DNA of 64,000 nt from an uncultured Lachnospiraceae bacterium (GCA_910585855.1 CAJUGZ010000001.1:1-64000), one strand, 5' to 3'. Counted from the stretch's first letter, positions 1-9,557 are shown. Program-made: numbers and translations. Notes: generated from the letters alone by a model not told the origin.

Positions 1-877
1 TTCCATTTAGTAAATTATCGGATTCCGTCTTGGTATAATACCGCCCATCATGCCCGTGATCGAGGTTGGCTTTTAGATTCAAAGCATTTGTTACCTCATT
101 TTTTACAGCGAAATAGCTGGCAGCATGTCCTTCCAGTGTAGCAGCATTTCCGCCATCATTTTCTCTTGCCCATGTAATTTTACTCTGATTTTCACCATCT
201 ACCAATGTTCCCTTGTATACAATCGGAACACGGTCAATATATAATTCAATAGAGAAAACTGCATTATTACAACTAGAACGCCAAATAATTGTACTCCATG
301 AAGCGTTGACGCCGGATGGCAAATCGGGAGCTTGATAAGAAGATGCATGAATCATACCGCCCTGATAACCCTGCTTCTTTTTTGCAATAATGGCAGCGGC
401 ATATGTACCATATGTATCAGAGTTAATAAAAAACGGGGGATGAATACGAATATTCTCATTAAAATAATCCGCCTGATGCCCTCCTAAAAGACTGGCGTTC
501 CCGCCGTCACGGTTTGCAGTAATCACAATCTTTTTACTAGCATTATCTGCCTGAATTATAATGTTTGAACCTGCTTGAAGCGTGATTGTAGAAGTCTTTT
601 CATTTGCCGTGACTTTTAAATCGCCTACATTAATTTTTGAAAAGGCAAACTGATTGACTTCTGCTCCGTCTGCAATGTGACTGAGTTTTTCAATATGAAC
701 GGCACTCTCTTGATTATGCTGCTTTAAACTTTCTTGAATTGCCGTTATAAATGCATTAAGAAATAAATCATTCTGAAGCAGCTTGTCAAACAACTCATTA
801 AATACCCTCGCATGTGCCTTGTCTTTTATTGTTAATTTTCGTAACTCTTTCGTAAATTCTACCGTTTGATTTTCCAT
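1..877 (-). CDS. Tail fibre protein, C-terminus cut by window edge
   Basis: An open frame of 292 codons starts at ATG 875-877 behind a GGGGTGG ribosome site and runs off the left edge without a stop. Its first 40 residues match the N-termini of the next two fibre genes (FNELFDKLLQNDLFL pattern), which probably mark the baseplate-attachment segment. Further on it has two GGNA-x-LxGH-x-A-x-YF repeats and a HDGRYYTKTE motif, both typical of phage tail fibres. It is the last and most host-facing of three tandem fibre genes. The receptor cannot be predicted. Confidence 0.85.
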   Translation of the reverse strand, partial: MENQTVEFTKELRKLTIKDKAHARVFNELFDKLLQNDLFLNAFITAIQESLKQHNQESAVHIEKLSHIADGAEVNQFAFSKINVGDLKVTANEKTSTITLQAGSNIIIQADNASKKIVITANRDGGNASLLGGHQADYFNENIRIHPPFFINSDTYGTYAAAIIAKKKQGYQGGMIHASSYQAPDLPSGVNASWSTIIWRSSCNNAVFSIELYIDRVPIVYKGTLVDGENQSKITWARENDGGNAATLEGHAASYFAVKNEVTNALNLKANLDHGHDGRYYTKTESDNLLNG

Positions 878-903
878 ACATATCCCACCCCTCTCAAAAA
901 TTC

Positions 904-2157
904 TTATGGATAAATCTCATCATCTACTTCAATTCCTGCTCCCTTTCCGAAGTGTAATGTAAAATCTTTATTTGTAACTGGTATACTATCTGGCAAAGTA
1001 GCAATTATACTCACATTTTCATAATTATTCAAAATAATCTCAAATTGTACATCTTTCGATACGCTCCACCCTAATACAGCATTTCCCCCTTTTATTACTG
1101 CAAAATGATTGTTTGTATTTACATTATCTACAGCGTTCGTTCCCACGAAAGCTACAGCAGGAGTTTCTGTACGCATTTTTCCAAAATGGTAATAAAAATA
1201 AACTTTATTCTTTTGTGTATAATATTGACAAGCACTTAATGGGTTCAGACAAACCCGCTTATAATATCTCTGACATTCCACCAATTCAACAGCAGGATTT
1301 GGCGGAATAAATGGGGTAGCAATTCTCCCAAATTCCAGCTTCATCCAGTCGATATGATAAAACTGTAAACCGTTATTATAGATCCAAAAAATAAAAATAT
1401 CTTCTTTTACAGTAATACGAGTATTTAAAGCACCGAAAATATTTTTATCATTTCCCCAAGTTTCCTCAATCGAATCCGGTACTTGATCAAAAGTCTTACT
1501 GTATACTATGCCATCTGCACAAATAGACATAGTGAGATACTTCCCTAATAGATCCTTTTTCTTATATTCTAAATACTGTCGAAATTCCCAGTAGCCCGTT
1601 CCAGCAATTCCTATATCAATTCCATTTTTGCACGGAGTAATAATCGTATTCCATCCCATCCACCTGTCTACGCTATATCTATTCGTTACCTCATACTTTG
1701 ACTTCCCCCGCTGATTTAATTTAAAATCCGCATTATACAATAAATTTCTATTTGAAAGCATACTTGCAAAAGCAATTTGCTCCCAACCTCCCCACGGATT
1801 CCCTTCCCAGTCGAATCTTTGATAAAAAAGTCCCTGAAATTCTCCCAGAAGTTGCCAGCCAAAGTGCCGACTTGGAACAAAGACTGTTGCATCTCTTACT
1901 TTATTATCTAAGAATGGACTATTTTTAACAGAAACCAACGCTGGCAAAACAGCAGAACCTCTGTCTAATTTATATAAATCGCAAGGATTCTCTTCCGTGT
2001 TCTCTCCCTCTCCATAAGGGGTATAAACTTTATATTCATTTTTATCCGTTTTGTTATTCAAACCTATATTCACTTCCTGCGAAGTGGCTATCTGCTGCCA
2101 ACCAGACCAGACGCCATCTGCCAATACATTAAAGTACCCCCCCGAGCTGACAGACAA
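904..2157 (-). CDS. Tail fibre, C-terminal part (out of frame with its N-terminal part)
   Basis: This 417-codon frame carries the distal part of the second tail fibre. It opens with the GGYFNVL...GWQQ segment found in pyocin-knob-type fibre domains and continues with a carbohydrate-binding-like C-terminal region (NLLYNADFKLNQRG, ELVECQRYY) shared with the fibre at 2505-4571. The only start at its 5' end is TTG with no ribosome site. The N-terminal half lies in another frame at 2088-2477 and the two overlap at a run of seven G (2137-2143 on the minus strand). One more G, or a -1 ribosomal slip at G-GGG-GGT, would join them into one roughly 520-residue fibre. It may therefore be phase-variable, frameshifted or a pseudogene. 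Confidence 0.75.
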   Translation of the reverse strand: MSVSSGGYFNVLADGVWSGWQQIATSQEVNIGLNNKTDKNEYKVYTPYGEGENTEENPCDLYKLDRGSAVLPALVSVKNSPFLDNKVRDATVFVPSRHFGWQLLGEFQGLFYQRFDWEGNPWGGWEQIAFASMLSNRNLLYNADFKLNQRGKSKYEVTNRYSVDRWMGWNTIITPCKNGIDIGIAGTGYWEFRQYLEYKKKDLLGKYLTMSICADGIVYSKTFDQVPDSIEETWGNDKNIFGALNTRITVKEDIFIFWIYNNGLQFYHIDWMKLEFGRIATPFIPPNPAVELVECQRYYKRVCLNPLSACQYYTQKNKVYFYYHFGKMRTETPAVAFVGTNAVDNVNTNNHFAVIKGGNAVLGWSVSKDVQFEIILNNYENVSIIATLPDSIPVTNKDFTLHFGKGAGIEVDDEIYP

Positions 2158-2477
2158 GGATACCAGTCAATTCTTCTATTTCTCTCTGCTTCAGACGGAT
2201 GATTCAAGACTTTAAAATATCCCGCCGTTTCTCCTGTTGGAACATTTTTAGCGTGTTTTACAAAATAAACACCATTTTCCTGCACGGTCAATAAATCAGC
2301 TTCCTCTAACTCTTTCGAATAAAGGCGTGCCTGTTCATTCTCTTCTATAACATCCTTTAAAAATCGGTCATTCTCAATCAATTTATCAAATAATTCATTA
2401 AAAATATCTGCATGAGCCTTGTCAGTTGGTTCTAACCGCCTTAACTCATTTGTAAATTCCAGTGTCTGATTTTCCAT
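2088..2477 (-). CDS. Tail fibre, N-terminal part (frame breaks at G7 tract)
   Basis: The first roughly 115 codons are closely related to the fibre at 2505-4571: the attachment segment with FNELFDKL, then LEEADLLTV-ENG-Y-VK and a FNHP/LNHP motif. After the G7 tract the frame reads unrelated residues and stops at 2088. Aligned with its paralogue, both are the same length up to the GG of GGYFNVL if one G is added. The start is ATG at 2477 behind an AGGTGATAG-type site. It is either the front of a phase-variable fibre or a truncated protein. Confidence 0.72.
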   Translation of the reverse strand: MENQTLEFTNELRRLEPTDKAHADIFNELFDKLIENDRFLKDVIEENEQARLYSKELEEADLLTVQENGVYFVKHAKNVPTGETAGYFKVLNHPSEAERNRRIDWYPCLSARGGTLMYWQMASGLVGSR

Positions 2478-2504
2478 CCGTTCCTATCACCTCTTTCTAA
2501 TTTT

Positions 2505-4571
2505 TTATTTCAGTTCTGCATCAAAAATCAATTCTACATTTTCACCGAAATAAAGAATTACCATTTCACGTGTTTTTTCTACAACAGTTTCTGCCGGAAG
2601 CCGGAAACTAATATTATAATAATTCTCAGAAGCATGTTGAAATCCCTCTAAATCAACAATATTTGTATTGATACTCTCACCTATTACTTTAATTTGCTCC
2701 TTATTTTTAATAGTCAAAGTTGGAACGGCTCTCATTTTGCTCTGCAATGTCAAAGGAAAATATGCCACTTTATTTTCTTTACTTACAAATCCAACTGCCA
2801 TCCATTTCCACCAACCACCAATTTTTTGCAAGAATCGTTGACATTCTAACAATTCTATAGTCGGATTCGGCAGAACATACATAGTCGCTGTATCACCACG
2901 TTCTAGTTTTATCCATTCTGGTGAAATTTCCGCTTGTGCAAATAACCGAACAGCAATCCAATTTGAACCTCTATAAATATCTGCACTTCCATCTGGAAAA
3001 TGGACGTCAGGAGCATCAAAATTATTCGTTGTTAAGTTTGGAAGATGATATGTTTTAAAGTAAACTTTGCCATCTATTTTTACAGACAAGGTTACAGTTT
3101 GATTTTTAAGCAACTCAATTCCATCTTCAATCATCTGCAAAATATAGCCACCACTATCGCCAAGAGGTGCAAGTTTAACTTGATGATTATTCACTTTTAA
3201 AACCCCACCGTAAATCTTCCAATGATCTACCGTAACTCCTTCCGTATACTCTGCTTGTCCTTGCTGATTAATTATATTTTTAAAGTAAGAATTGATAATC
3301 AGATTCGGATTCGAGAGATTCTCCGTATTCGCCATCCTCGTCCAACCACACCACTTCATATTCCAAAACCTTCCTACATAAAAAGTACTATTGTATCTCG
3401 GAGAAGTCATCAGTAGCGTTTGAAAATTTTTATTCGGATTCAATGTCAATATTTTATAATCGCCTACATCGTTATCTGGTATATTCGAAATTCCTTCCTC
3501 TGTAACAGTATCTTCCAGTGAACTAATCTCATAAAATCCTACCCTATCAAAATCGGCAGCGGTCATAGTGTAATTCTCACCTAGACTTTTCCTAACACAC
3601 AAATCATTGCTATCCAAAGCTCTTTTCCAGTTCTTTCCTTTTACATCATTTGTAAAATGAAGATGCGGATTCGAACCATTGATTTCCATTGCAATTATCT
3701 GATTGATGTCACTCCCAGTGGCAGCAGCATCTAAGCAAAGATAACTAAGCCAATTTGACACAGGAGCATTTGCCAGATTATATCCCACACCGCACCACGA
3801 CTTATTTGTAAATGCACTTCCAGTTAAGATTTCATTTGTTATAGTATTTCTGTTTAAAATCGTATAAAACTTATCTACTTTACTTTCTAAATCTTCCAAA
3901 GTAACAATCTTTCTCCAATCACTCCATCGATCCGCATCCCATAATTGTGACTTATTATAAATAGAACCATCATTGTCTATTCCAACAATATTTTTATACC
4001 CGTTTTCTCCATTCTCATCCCCAAACACAAAATAAGTAATATGCTTCCACCCAACTGTATAAGGATGCCCATTTTCTTCTGATAGTGCACCTTCCACTGA
4101 GTAAACATGTCCTGTTCTATAACTCTCTGGATTCTGAGTAATATCTGCTGCTTCAGCAGAAAGTCGCTCCTCTAATTCCGAAAAAGACACGTTCTGCTGC
4201 CAGCCAAGCCAGCCATCTTCTGTCAGTACATTAAAATACCCCCCCACATTTGAATTGTAAGGACGCCAAAATATTGTTCTACAGTTTTCAAATTCCACTG
4301 GATGATTAAAAACTTCCAAATACCCCTCTTCTCCAGCTGGAGAATTTTCTGCCTTTTTGACATAATAAATTCCATTTTCTTCTACTGTCAGCAAATCTGC
4401 TTCTTCCAGATTTCTTGAATAACGATTTTCTTTCTCTAATGCTCCTGCTGCCTCTTTTAAAAATAAATCATTATGAAGTAACGTAGTAAATAAAGCATTA
4501 AAAAGATCCGCATGAGCTGGATAAGTTGGCAGTAATTTTTCCAATACAGCCGTAAATTTCTTTTCTTCCAT
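2505..4571 (-). CDS. Tail fibre protein with pyocin-knob-like segments
   Basis: This is the 688-residue intact member of the three-fibre array. Residues 1-45 form the shared attachment segment. Around residue 110 is GGYFNVLTEDGWLGWQQ, followed by further W-rich knob-like repeats (GWKHITYFVFGDE, WCGWTRMANTENL) and a C-terminal region with PNPTIELLECQRF and a beta-rich tail, as in Gram-positive phage receptor-binding fibres. Its own G7 tract (4239-4245) is in frame. It starts behind a G-rich ribosome site and follows the fibre-adaptor gene by 12 bases. It probably recognises a surface glycan, which is inference. Confidence 0.85.
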   Translation of the reverse strand: MEEKKFTAVLEKLLPTYPAHADLFNALFTTLLHNDLFLKEAAGALEKENRYSRNLEEADLLTVEENGIYYVKKAENSPAGEEGYLEVFNHPVEFENCRTIFWRPYNSNVGGYFNVLTEDGWLGWQQNVSFSELEERLSAEAADITQNPESYRTGHVYSVEGALSEENGHPYTVGWKHITYFVFGDENGENGYKNIVGIDNDGSIYNKSQLWDADRWSDWRKIVTLEDLESKVDKFYTILNRNTITNEILTGSAFTNKSWCGVGYNLANAPVSNWLSYLCLDAAATGSDINQIIAMEINGSNPHLHFTNDVKGKNWKRALDSNDLCVRKSLGENYTMTAADFDRVGFYEISSLEDTVTEEGISNIPDNDVGDYKILTLNPNKNFQTLLMTSPRYNSTFYVGRFWNMKWCGWTRMANTENLSNPNLIINSYFKNIINQQGQAEYTEGVTVDHWKIYGGVLKVNNHQVKLAPLGDSGGYILQMIEDGIELLKNQTVTLSVKIDGKVYFKTYHLPNLTTNNFDAPDVHFPDGSADIYRGSNWIAVRLFAQAEISPEWIKLERGDTATMYVLPNPTIELLECQRFLQKIGGWWKWMAVGFVSKENKVAYFPLTLQSKMRAVPTLTIKNKEQIKVIGESINTNIVDLEGFQHASENYYNISFRLPAETVVEKTREMVILYFGENVELIFDAELK

Positions 4572-4583
4572 ACCATTCCCCCG

Positions 4584-4958
4584 TTAGAAAACCTCGTCCA
4601 TATTAAGATCAAATTCCATATCGCCGTCTTTACCCTTTTGCAAAAAACTTTTATAAGCAACTAAACTTCCCTCTGAATCATATAATCCAATCTCATTAAT
4701 ATAAGCATCCACCAGCTCATTTTTTTCCAATTTAACGGTATACCGTGCCGTTGTTTCTTCAGGATAAGTAATTTTTACAGGCTTTCTTAATAATTCATGA
4801 TACAATGCTGTTTCTTCTCCTGTCGTTTCCACTACTATTCCCTGCTCTATTGCACCATCTCCAATCGCCATCTCTATGATCGGTGGCAATGTCTTATCGC
4901 CTGCATGTGCTTTACATAATTTTGTCCGTCCTACTAAGGTAATCACTCCAACTGCCAT
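4584..4958 (-). CDS. Tail fibre adaptor / gpH N-terminal-like protein
   Basis: This 124-residue protein starts at the ATG of MAVGVITLVGRTK behind GAAAGGAGC; an upstream Met lacks a site. The pattern AxAGDKTLPPIxxMAIGDGA and INEIGLYDxxG is that of the N-terminal domain of P2 gpH-type fibres and phage-tail-collar proteins, here as a stand-alone gene. It lies between gpI and the first fibre, which suits a linker between baseplate and fibres. Confidence 0.8.
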   Translation of the reverse strand: MAVGVITLVGRTKLCKAHAGDKTLPPIIEMAIGDGAIEQGIVVETTGEETALYHELLRKPVKITYPEETTARYTVKLEKNELVDAYINEIGLYDSEGSLVAYKSFLQKGKDGDMEFDLNMDEVF

Positions 4959-4978
4959 TTTTTGCTCCTTTCTATAAA

Positions 4979-6082
4979 TCATAAATCATGATGGAAAACA
5001 GCCGCATCCATAATTCGACTTCCATCTAAACATTCGCTTCCATCTAAAAACCATAAATCCTTTTCAATCACTAAATCCCCTTCTACCTCCATCTCCTGCT
5101 GCACTGTTCCTTGCACTGTCATTCTTGATTCCAAATTTTCTTCAAAAACAACGGAAGATACGATCTCCATTTGTGCATCATATTCCTCAGCTACACAGCA
5201 ATCCATCTGCATCAATAATCTACTGATTTCTGTAGCAAACGCCTGTTTGAACTCACCTTGTATCTGTATTTGCAGCGGATAAAACTCCATCAGCTCTTCC
5301 CCTTCATAGCCATCTAGTGTATCTGTTCCGTCCAACTCCCATGTACCATCTAAAAACAGATAGGATTGATTTGCCCGTGGATAAAAGTCAAACGAAAAAA
5401 TCATTTCATTTTCATAATGAGAAGATACTAAAGCATCAGAAAGCAACTCTAATTTTTCAAATGAAAAACCTATCTCTTTCTTGATTTCTGCATTTATAAA
5501 AAGAGCAAGAGGATATTCATGAAACCATACAGGAATATCACCCGTAATCTTCAAAGAAGATTCCTGCAATATTTTTGCATAAAACTCATAAAAGAACTTA
5601 TAAAGGATTTTGTCTAAATGCGAACTAGCCCGTTTAATCTTCTTTAACAATCGTTTTAATTCTGCATGTCGTTTTGGGTCAATCTCCAAATCTGAGAATT
5701 GTATTTGAAAATAACCGGGATCTCCTTCATATTCAAACCACTCAATCACTGTCCCGCTCCCACAAATACAAGTTAGCATATTTTCTACTGCAGACACTGT
5801 TCCGGCTCTTTCATAAAAGATCAATGCATTTTTAACAAGTCCTCTTTTTACCTCAATCGAAAAAGAATTATCATAATAAGGGGCTCTTAATTCTACGGCT
5901 AATAAATCCAATGCACTCTCCTGAAGCTGATCAATTCCTGCATAAATCATGGAACAATTCATATATTGTAGCAGCCTACGATTCGCCATCTGAATCGAAT
6001 AACTGATTGCCTGTACTTTTGGATTCTCTCGAAAAAGCAACGGAAGAATCTGAAGAATCTCACTATCATAAAATTCAATCAT
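4979..6082 (-). CDS. Baseplate/tail protein I (P2 gpI family)
   Basis: Begins MIEFYDSEILQILP after a GGAGG site eight bases upstream and overlaps the end of gpJ. The first 180 residues match the gpI pattern: AISYSIQ..., short helices and an ERAGT-x-xAVE motif. The C-terminal half carries two ELDGTDTLDG / LDGSECLDG-like elements that are common in Firmicutes versions. The protein joins baseplate wedge to fibres. It is longer (367 residues) than P2 gpI because of the C-terminal extension. Confidence 0.82.
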   Translation of the reverse strand: MIEFYDSEILQILPLLFRENPKVQAISYSIQMANRRLLQYMNCSMIYAGIDQLQESALDLLAVELRAPYYDNSFSIEVKRGLVKNALIFYERAGTVSAVENMLTCICGSGTVIEWFEYEGDPGYFQIQFSDLEIDPKRHAELKRLLKKIKRASSHLDKILYKFFYEFYAKILQESSLKITGDIPVWFHEYPLALFINAEIKKEIGFSFEKLELLSDALVSSHYENEMIFSFDFYPRANQSYLFLDGTWELDGTDTLDGYEGEELMEFYPLQIQIQGEFKQAFATEISRLLMQMDCCVAEEYDAQMEIVSSVVFEENLESRMTVQGTVQQEMEVEGDLVIEKDLWFLDGSECLDGSRIMDAAVFHHDL

Positions 6083-7223
6083 CCTCAATGCCTCCATATG
6101 TAAGATTTATACTTTGACACTTCGCAATACTAGTTTCTGATACAACCCCATCTTCTGGCTCTTTAATTTTTAATCTCTTAATTCCAGACTGCATCACATA
6201 CTGCACCAAAGCAGAAGTATTAATATCCCTTCCAATTTTTGTGTCCTGCCAGCGAAGAAACGCCTGCACTTGTTCTTCTACTTCTTTTTGTATTTCTGTC
6301 GCCCTGCCCTTATCTGAAGCATTGATATAATATTCTATATCAACCTGATAAGGAACAATTTCCGGTGCAGAAACCATAAGGACATCTGTCATAGGTCGAA
6401 CTGTTTTCCCAGAAAGGTATTCTTTTAAAGTACGAATTACTTCTTCTGTCGGAAACTCTCCATCCTGCATAACAAAATAAATTTCTACTTCATATGGTAC
6501 ATTTGAAACAACTTTAATGTCCTCAATATTTGAATTACAACGCCTCGCTAAACTAATATAAGCATCTTCTGAACCAGCAACGGAACTTTCCGATCCGGCA
6601 AGAAAAATTCTTTCTGCAAATGCCTCATCGCTCTCTATCTCAGCACCACCATCTGACTGAGTAAGATTTATCACCTTCTGAATATAAGGAACTAAATCCA
6701 TCATCCGACTGATCTCTCCTGCCAAAAATCCATTTCCAACCGTTCCCTTCTCTGAACATTCCGCCGAAACATCTACAAAAAGGTTTCCTGCTTTAATTTC
6801 TGTATATTCTGTTGTATAAAAATAAAAATTTCCTGCTGCAGGTGATATACGAGAACCTTTCGGAATCTGTGTTGTCGTTTCTCGTTCCACTTCTAAAGAA
6901 AACCGCATCATTGTTTTTGCTCTTTTTTCTTTCTCCCGCACTAACCCTCGTAATGCGGCCAGCTGATCCAAATAATCACCACTGGAATATTTCAAAAGAT
7001 TCTTTTTTGCCTGAATGTCTATATACTGCATTGCCTGATAAAGCTGCAAGCTACAAGCATATAAAATCAATCGTTCCTCATCTGCCTTCTCTAAAACACA
7101 TGACTCTCCTGTCAGTTCTTTATAACGATTTTGATAATCAGTAATCATCTGACTTTGCAATTCTTCTATTGTCATTCGATCAATAAAACTAATATCTTTT
7201 AATTTTTCTAATTCCGAAATCAT
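6075..7223 (-). CDS. Baseplate assembly protein J
   Basis: At 382 residues it matches the gpJ/Mu gp47 family in length and pattern: YLDQLAALRGLVREK near residue 90, an IPKGSRISP segment, DGGAEIESDEAFAERI near residue 200 and VRPMTDVLMVSAPE in the last third. It forms the baseplate wedge. It sits between gp25/W and gpI as in P2-like phages and overlaps gpI by eight bases. Confidence 0.9.
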   Translation of the reverse strand: MISELEKLKDISFIDRMTIEELQSQMITDYQNRYKELTGESCVLEKADEERLILYACSLQLYQAMQYIDIQAKKNLLKYSSGDYLDQLAALRGLVREKEKRAKTMMRFSLEVERETTTQIPKGSRISPAAGNFYFYTTEYTEIKAGNLFVDVSAECSEKGTVGNGFLAGEISRMMDLVPYIQKVINLTQSDGGAEIESDEAFAERIFLAGSESSVAGSEDAYISLARRCNSNIEDIKVVSNVPYEVEIYFVMQDGEFPTEEVIRTLKEYLSGKTVRPMTDVLMVSAPEIVPYQVDIEYYINASDKGRATEIQKEVEEQVQAFLRWQDTKIGRDINTSALVQYVMQSGIKRLKIKEPEDGVVSETSIAKCQSINLTYGGIEDD

Positions 7224-7243
7224 TTCACCAGCTCCTCTGCTGC

Positions 7244-7528
7244 CTACACAACTTTTAAATGAATAGTCGGTAAGATGCTTCCATCTGCATTTGTTAGAAA
7301 AGTGACCTCTGTCACTTCCACTTCTTTCACATACCTCTTAGTTTTTTGAATCACATCTAATGCATAACGATTCTTTGCCGCTTCTGGCGGAAGATCAAGA
7401 ACACTCCCATCTAATCCAAACCCTCGATCCAACGGCTGTGTTCCTTCTATAATAGAATACAAATTCATCAGACGTTTTCGTGTTCTCTCTGATATACGTT
7501 CTCCTTTTAAATTTGGAAATTGAAACAT
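7244..7528 (-). CDS. Baseplate wedge protein, gp25/gpW-like
   Basis: This is a 94-residue protein starting at the MFQFPNLKGERI methionine behind GGAAGGAG; the longer frame has no site. The downstream pattern (RLMNLYSIIEGTQPLDRGFG, then LPPEAAKNRYALDVIQ) is that of Gram-positive gp25-like wedge proteins, although the classic short P2 W length is not exceeded. Its place directly before gpJ supports the call. Confidence 0.75.
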   Translation of the reverse strand: MFQFPNLKGERISERTRKRLMNLYSIIEGTQPLDRGFGLDGSVLDLPPEAAKNRYALDVIQKTKRYVKEVEVTEVTFLTNADGSILPTIHLKVV

Positions 7529-7542
7529 CTCTTCTCCTTCCC

Positions 7543-7941
7543 TTACGCATATTCTTCTAACGTTAAATTCAGTTTTGCCTGCATCAATTCTCCACCTTGA
7601 AAAATAGACTCCCATGTTTCGCTCATCGATGTAATCCGGTAAGGACCAGAGCCAACCTGTTTTCCATTTACAACAAGTAAATTCACTTCTCCCATTTTTA
7701 CTGCCTCTTCTATACTCTCTAATACCTCCCGGGGCTTTACACCAAGCGTAGCTAGTAGTGTGATTTGAAAAGTAATCTTATCTAAAGCCGGTCCTAAAAA
7801 CTCTGCTGCCTGTCGATCCCCAATGCTATTATGTAATGTCCATCTTCCAGCTACTGTTCTTTTAAAATCAGAAAAGGTCAAAAATCTTTTATCATTCACT
7901 TCAAAAATAATTCTTTCTCCCAGATTTCCCACTTGTCCCAT
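7543..7941 (-). CDS. Tail protein U (P2 gpU family)
   Basis: 132 residues. The pattern FLGPALDKITFQITLLATLGVKP, then a short helix, then LLVVNGKQVGSGPYRITSMSETW and a closing LxLTLEEYA is the gpU signature. gpU acts in tail completion. It lies between gpV and gp25 here rather than after the tape measure as in P2, an arrangement common in Clostridia prophages. Confidence 0.8.
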   Translation of the reverse strand: MGQVGNLGERIIFEVNDKRFLTFSDFKRTVAGRWTLHNSIGDRQAAEFLGPALDKITFQITLLATLGVKPREVLESIEEAVKMGEVNLLVVNGKQVGSGPYRITSMSETWESIFQGGELMQAKLNLTLEEYA

Positions 7942-7953
7942 TTATGATCCCTC

Positions 7954-8343
7954 TTAATGATACTTACTCAACTGTTCTATTTTTTCTTTCATCCGCAACA
8001 AATCTGATACAGAAATCGAACCTGAAGGAGTTGTAAATGTCATATCCTCCTTAGTAGCAAAAGCACTGCAACCATCTGTCATTTCTTTTTTAAAATCTCC
8101 CTTTGTCATCCCCGGCGCATGTTCTTTATTCCATACTGTTCCAATGCAAATCCCCTTCTCTGTTCCACCCGGATGTACGGTAATCACCATCTCTCCTATT
8201 CGTGGCATCCGATACTCTCCATTTGCCAAAAAAGGAAACCAGTTAGCAGATACCTTTTCTCCCGAATCTGTATATAAGATTTTCACCATCCCATTTACAT
8301 CATCAACAGAATTTACTTTTCCGATTCTCACCCAATCACCCAT
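7954..8343 (-). CDS. Baseplate spike / assembly protein V
   Basis: 129 residues. An N-terminal OB-like fold is suggested by WVRIGKVNSVDDVNGMVKI and VSANWFPFLANGEYRMPRIGEMV, then the gpV motif VHPGGTEKGICIGTVWN. The C-terminal helix contains TPSGSISVSDLL. gpV trimers form the membrane-piercing spike. It starts behind a plausible site and is four bases from the hub gene. Confidence 0.85.
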   Translation of the reverse strand: MGDWVRIGKVNSVDDVNGMVKILYTDSGEKVSANWFPFLANGEYRMPRIGEMVITVHPGGTEKGICIGTVWNKEHAPGMTKGDFKKEMTDGCSAFATKEDMTFTTPSGSISVSDLLRMKEKIEQLSKYH

Positions 8344-8347
8344 ACTT

Positions 8348-9556
8348 CTACTCCTCCGGAATTACTAATTTCTGTCCCGGCCAGATCCAATGTCCGTTGT
8401 CGGAACTACGCTTTCCATGTTTTTTTGCAGTTTCCTCGATTGACTCTTGATTTGCATTATAAATAACTGTATGTTTTATCCCACTTCCATAAAATTTTTT
8501 TGCAATCCCCCATAGAGTATCACCAGAAACAACAATATAAATATCGCCCTCTGTTCCTTCCTCTGCTCCATCCACTTCATCTGGAATTCGCCTTGCTGTA
8601 ACAGACACCTTATAGCCAGAAGACAAACTATGCTTCACTGTGTTTAAAAAGTATTTTCCACTTATTTTTCCTAATCCGGTAATATTTACAGTAGAAGCTG
8701 CAGTAAGAAAGATTGGAACTTTTAAAGTAAACTGCAGTGTTGTCATATTCCGATTCGCTTCTTTTAACTGTGCCTCCGCCTGTAGTTTGGCATCTACCTC
8801 ACTGTCTGCCTTTCCGCTTAATTCCAAAATACGTTCTCCACCTCCTACAGACGCTTCATAAGTTTTCCCATTTTCCGGATCAGTATAAGACATTTTCGCT
8901 CCTGTATAACTACCCTCAATTTCCGTCCGATAACTCCAAGACTGCATATCTTTCTGCGAAATTTCTGCAACAGCAGGCTTCTTTTCATATTCTTCCTCAT
9001 CATAAAGAATAATTTTCTCAGAATACACCTTCCGGTTAAATCCATAATTTTTACAAAGCTGCTGCAAAAACTCTGCATCCGTCTGCTTCTCTTGTTCAAT
9101 CGAAGAAAGTGAAACGGTTCTTTGAGAATCATAAATCAAACTCACTCCTGCATTACTCGCAATCTCTGCTGCCAGATCCTTTAAAGTAATATGATTCCAA
9201 GTATTTTTCTTCTTTGTTGATTTAAAAGAAGAGGAAATTGGAGCAGAAACTGCTTGAACGGTACAGGTAAGAGGGCTTCCTTGAAAAGATAATTCATCAA
9301 TTAAAAATGTCCCACATACCAAAGCCTCTGCTGCTCCATTCTCATAACGAATCAAAGAAGCATCCATTTTATCTTCTTTTTCCGGCATCCATGAATCTAA
9401 CCATCTAGCATCTATATTTTTCAAAGTTAAACTAATGCGATCACTCTCATCCGTTGCTTTATCTGTATAAGAAAAATTCTCCACATAGGTTTTTATTTCT
9501 TCTGAAATATTTTTTCCTTGATAAGCAACACTCAGCTCTGTTCTTCGTGCCTCCAT
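8348..9556 (-). CDS. Baseplate hub protein gpD with C-terminal LysM
   Basis: 402 residues from MEARRTELSVAYQGKNI, chosen because GGAGGAAATGAG precedes that ATG. The first 300 residues are the late-control D/phage hub family (WMPEKEDKMDASL, FLQQLCKNYGFNRKVYSEKI). The last 70 residues are a LysM peptidoglycan-binding domain (YIVVSGDTLWGIAKKFYG, ending WIWPGQKLVIPEE). The hub connects tube to spike. The fused LysM probably contacts cell-wall glycan during injection, which is inference. Confidence 0.85.
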   Translation of the reverse strand: MEARRTELSVAYQGKNISEEIKTYVENFSYTDKATDESDRISLTLKNIDARWLDSWMPEKEDKMDASLIRYENGAAEALVCGTFLIDELSFQGSPLTCTVQAVSAPISSSFKSTKKKNTWNHITLKDLAAEIASNAGVSLIYDSQRTVSLSSIEQEKQTDAEFLQQLCKNYGFNRKVYSEKIILYDEEEYEKKPAVAEISQKDMQSWSYRTEIEGSYTGAKMSYTDPENGKTYEASVGGGERILELSGKADSEVDAKLQAEAQLKEANRNMTTLQFTLKVPIFLTAASTVNITGLGKISGKYFLNTVKHSLSSGYKVSVTARRIPDEVDGAEEGTEGDIYIVVSGDTLWGIAKKFYGSGIKHTVIYNANQESIEETAKKHGKRSSDNGHWIWPGQKLVIPEE

Positions 9557-9557
9557 C

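Noticed and set aside
1-4571. Diversity-generating retroelement at the fibre genes
   Set aside because: No reverse transcriptase or template repeat in the window.
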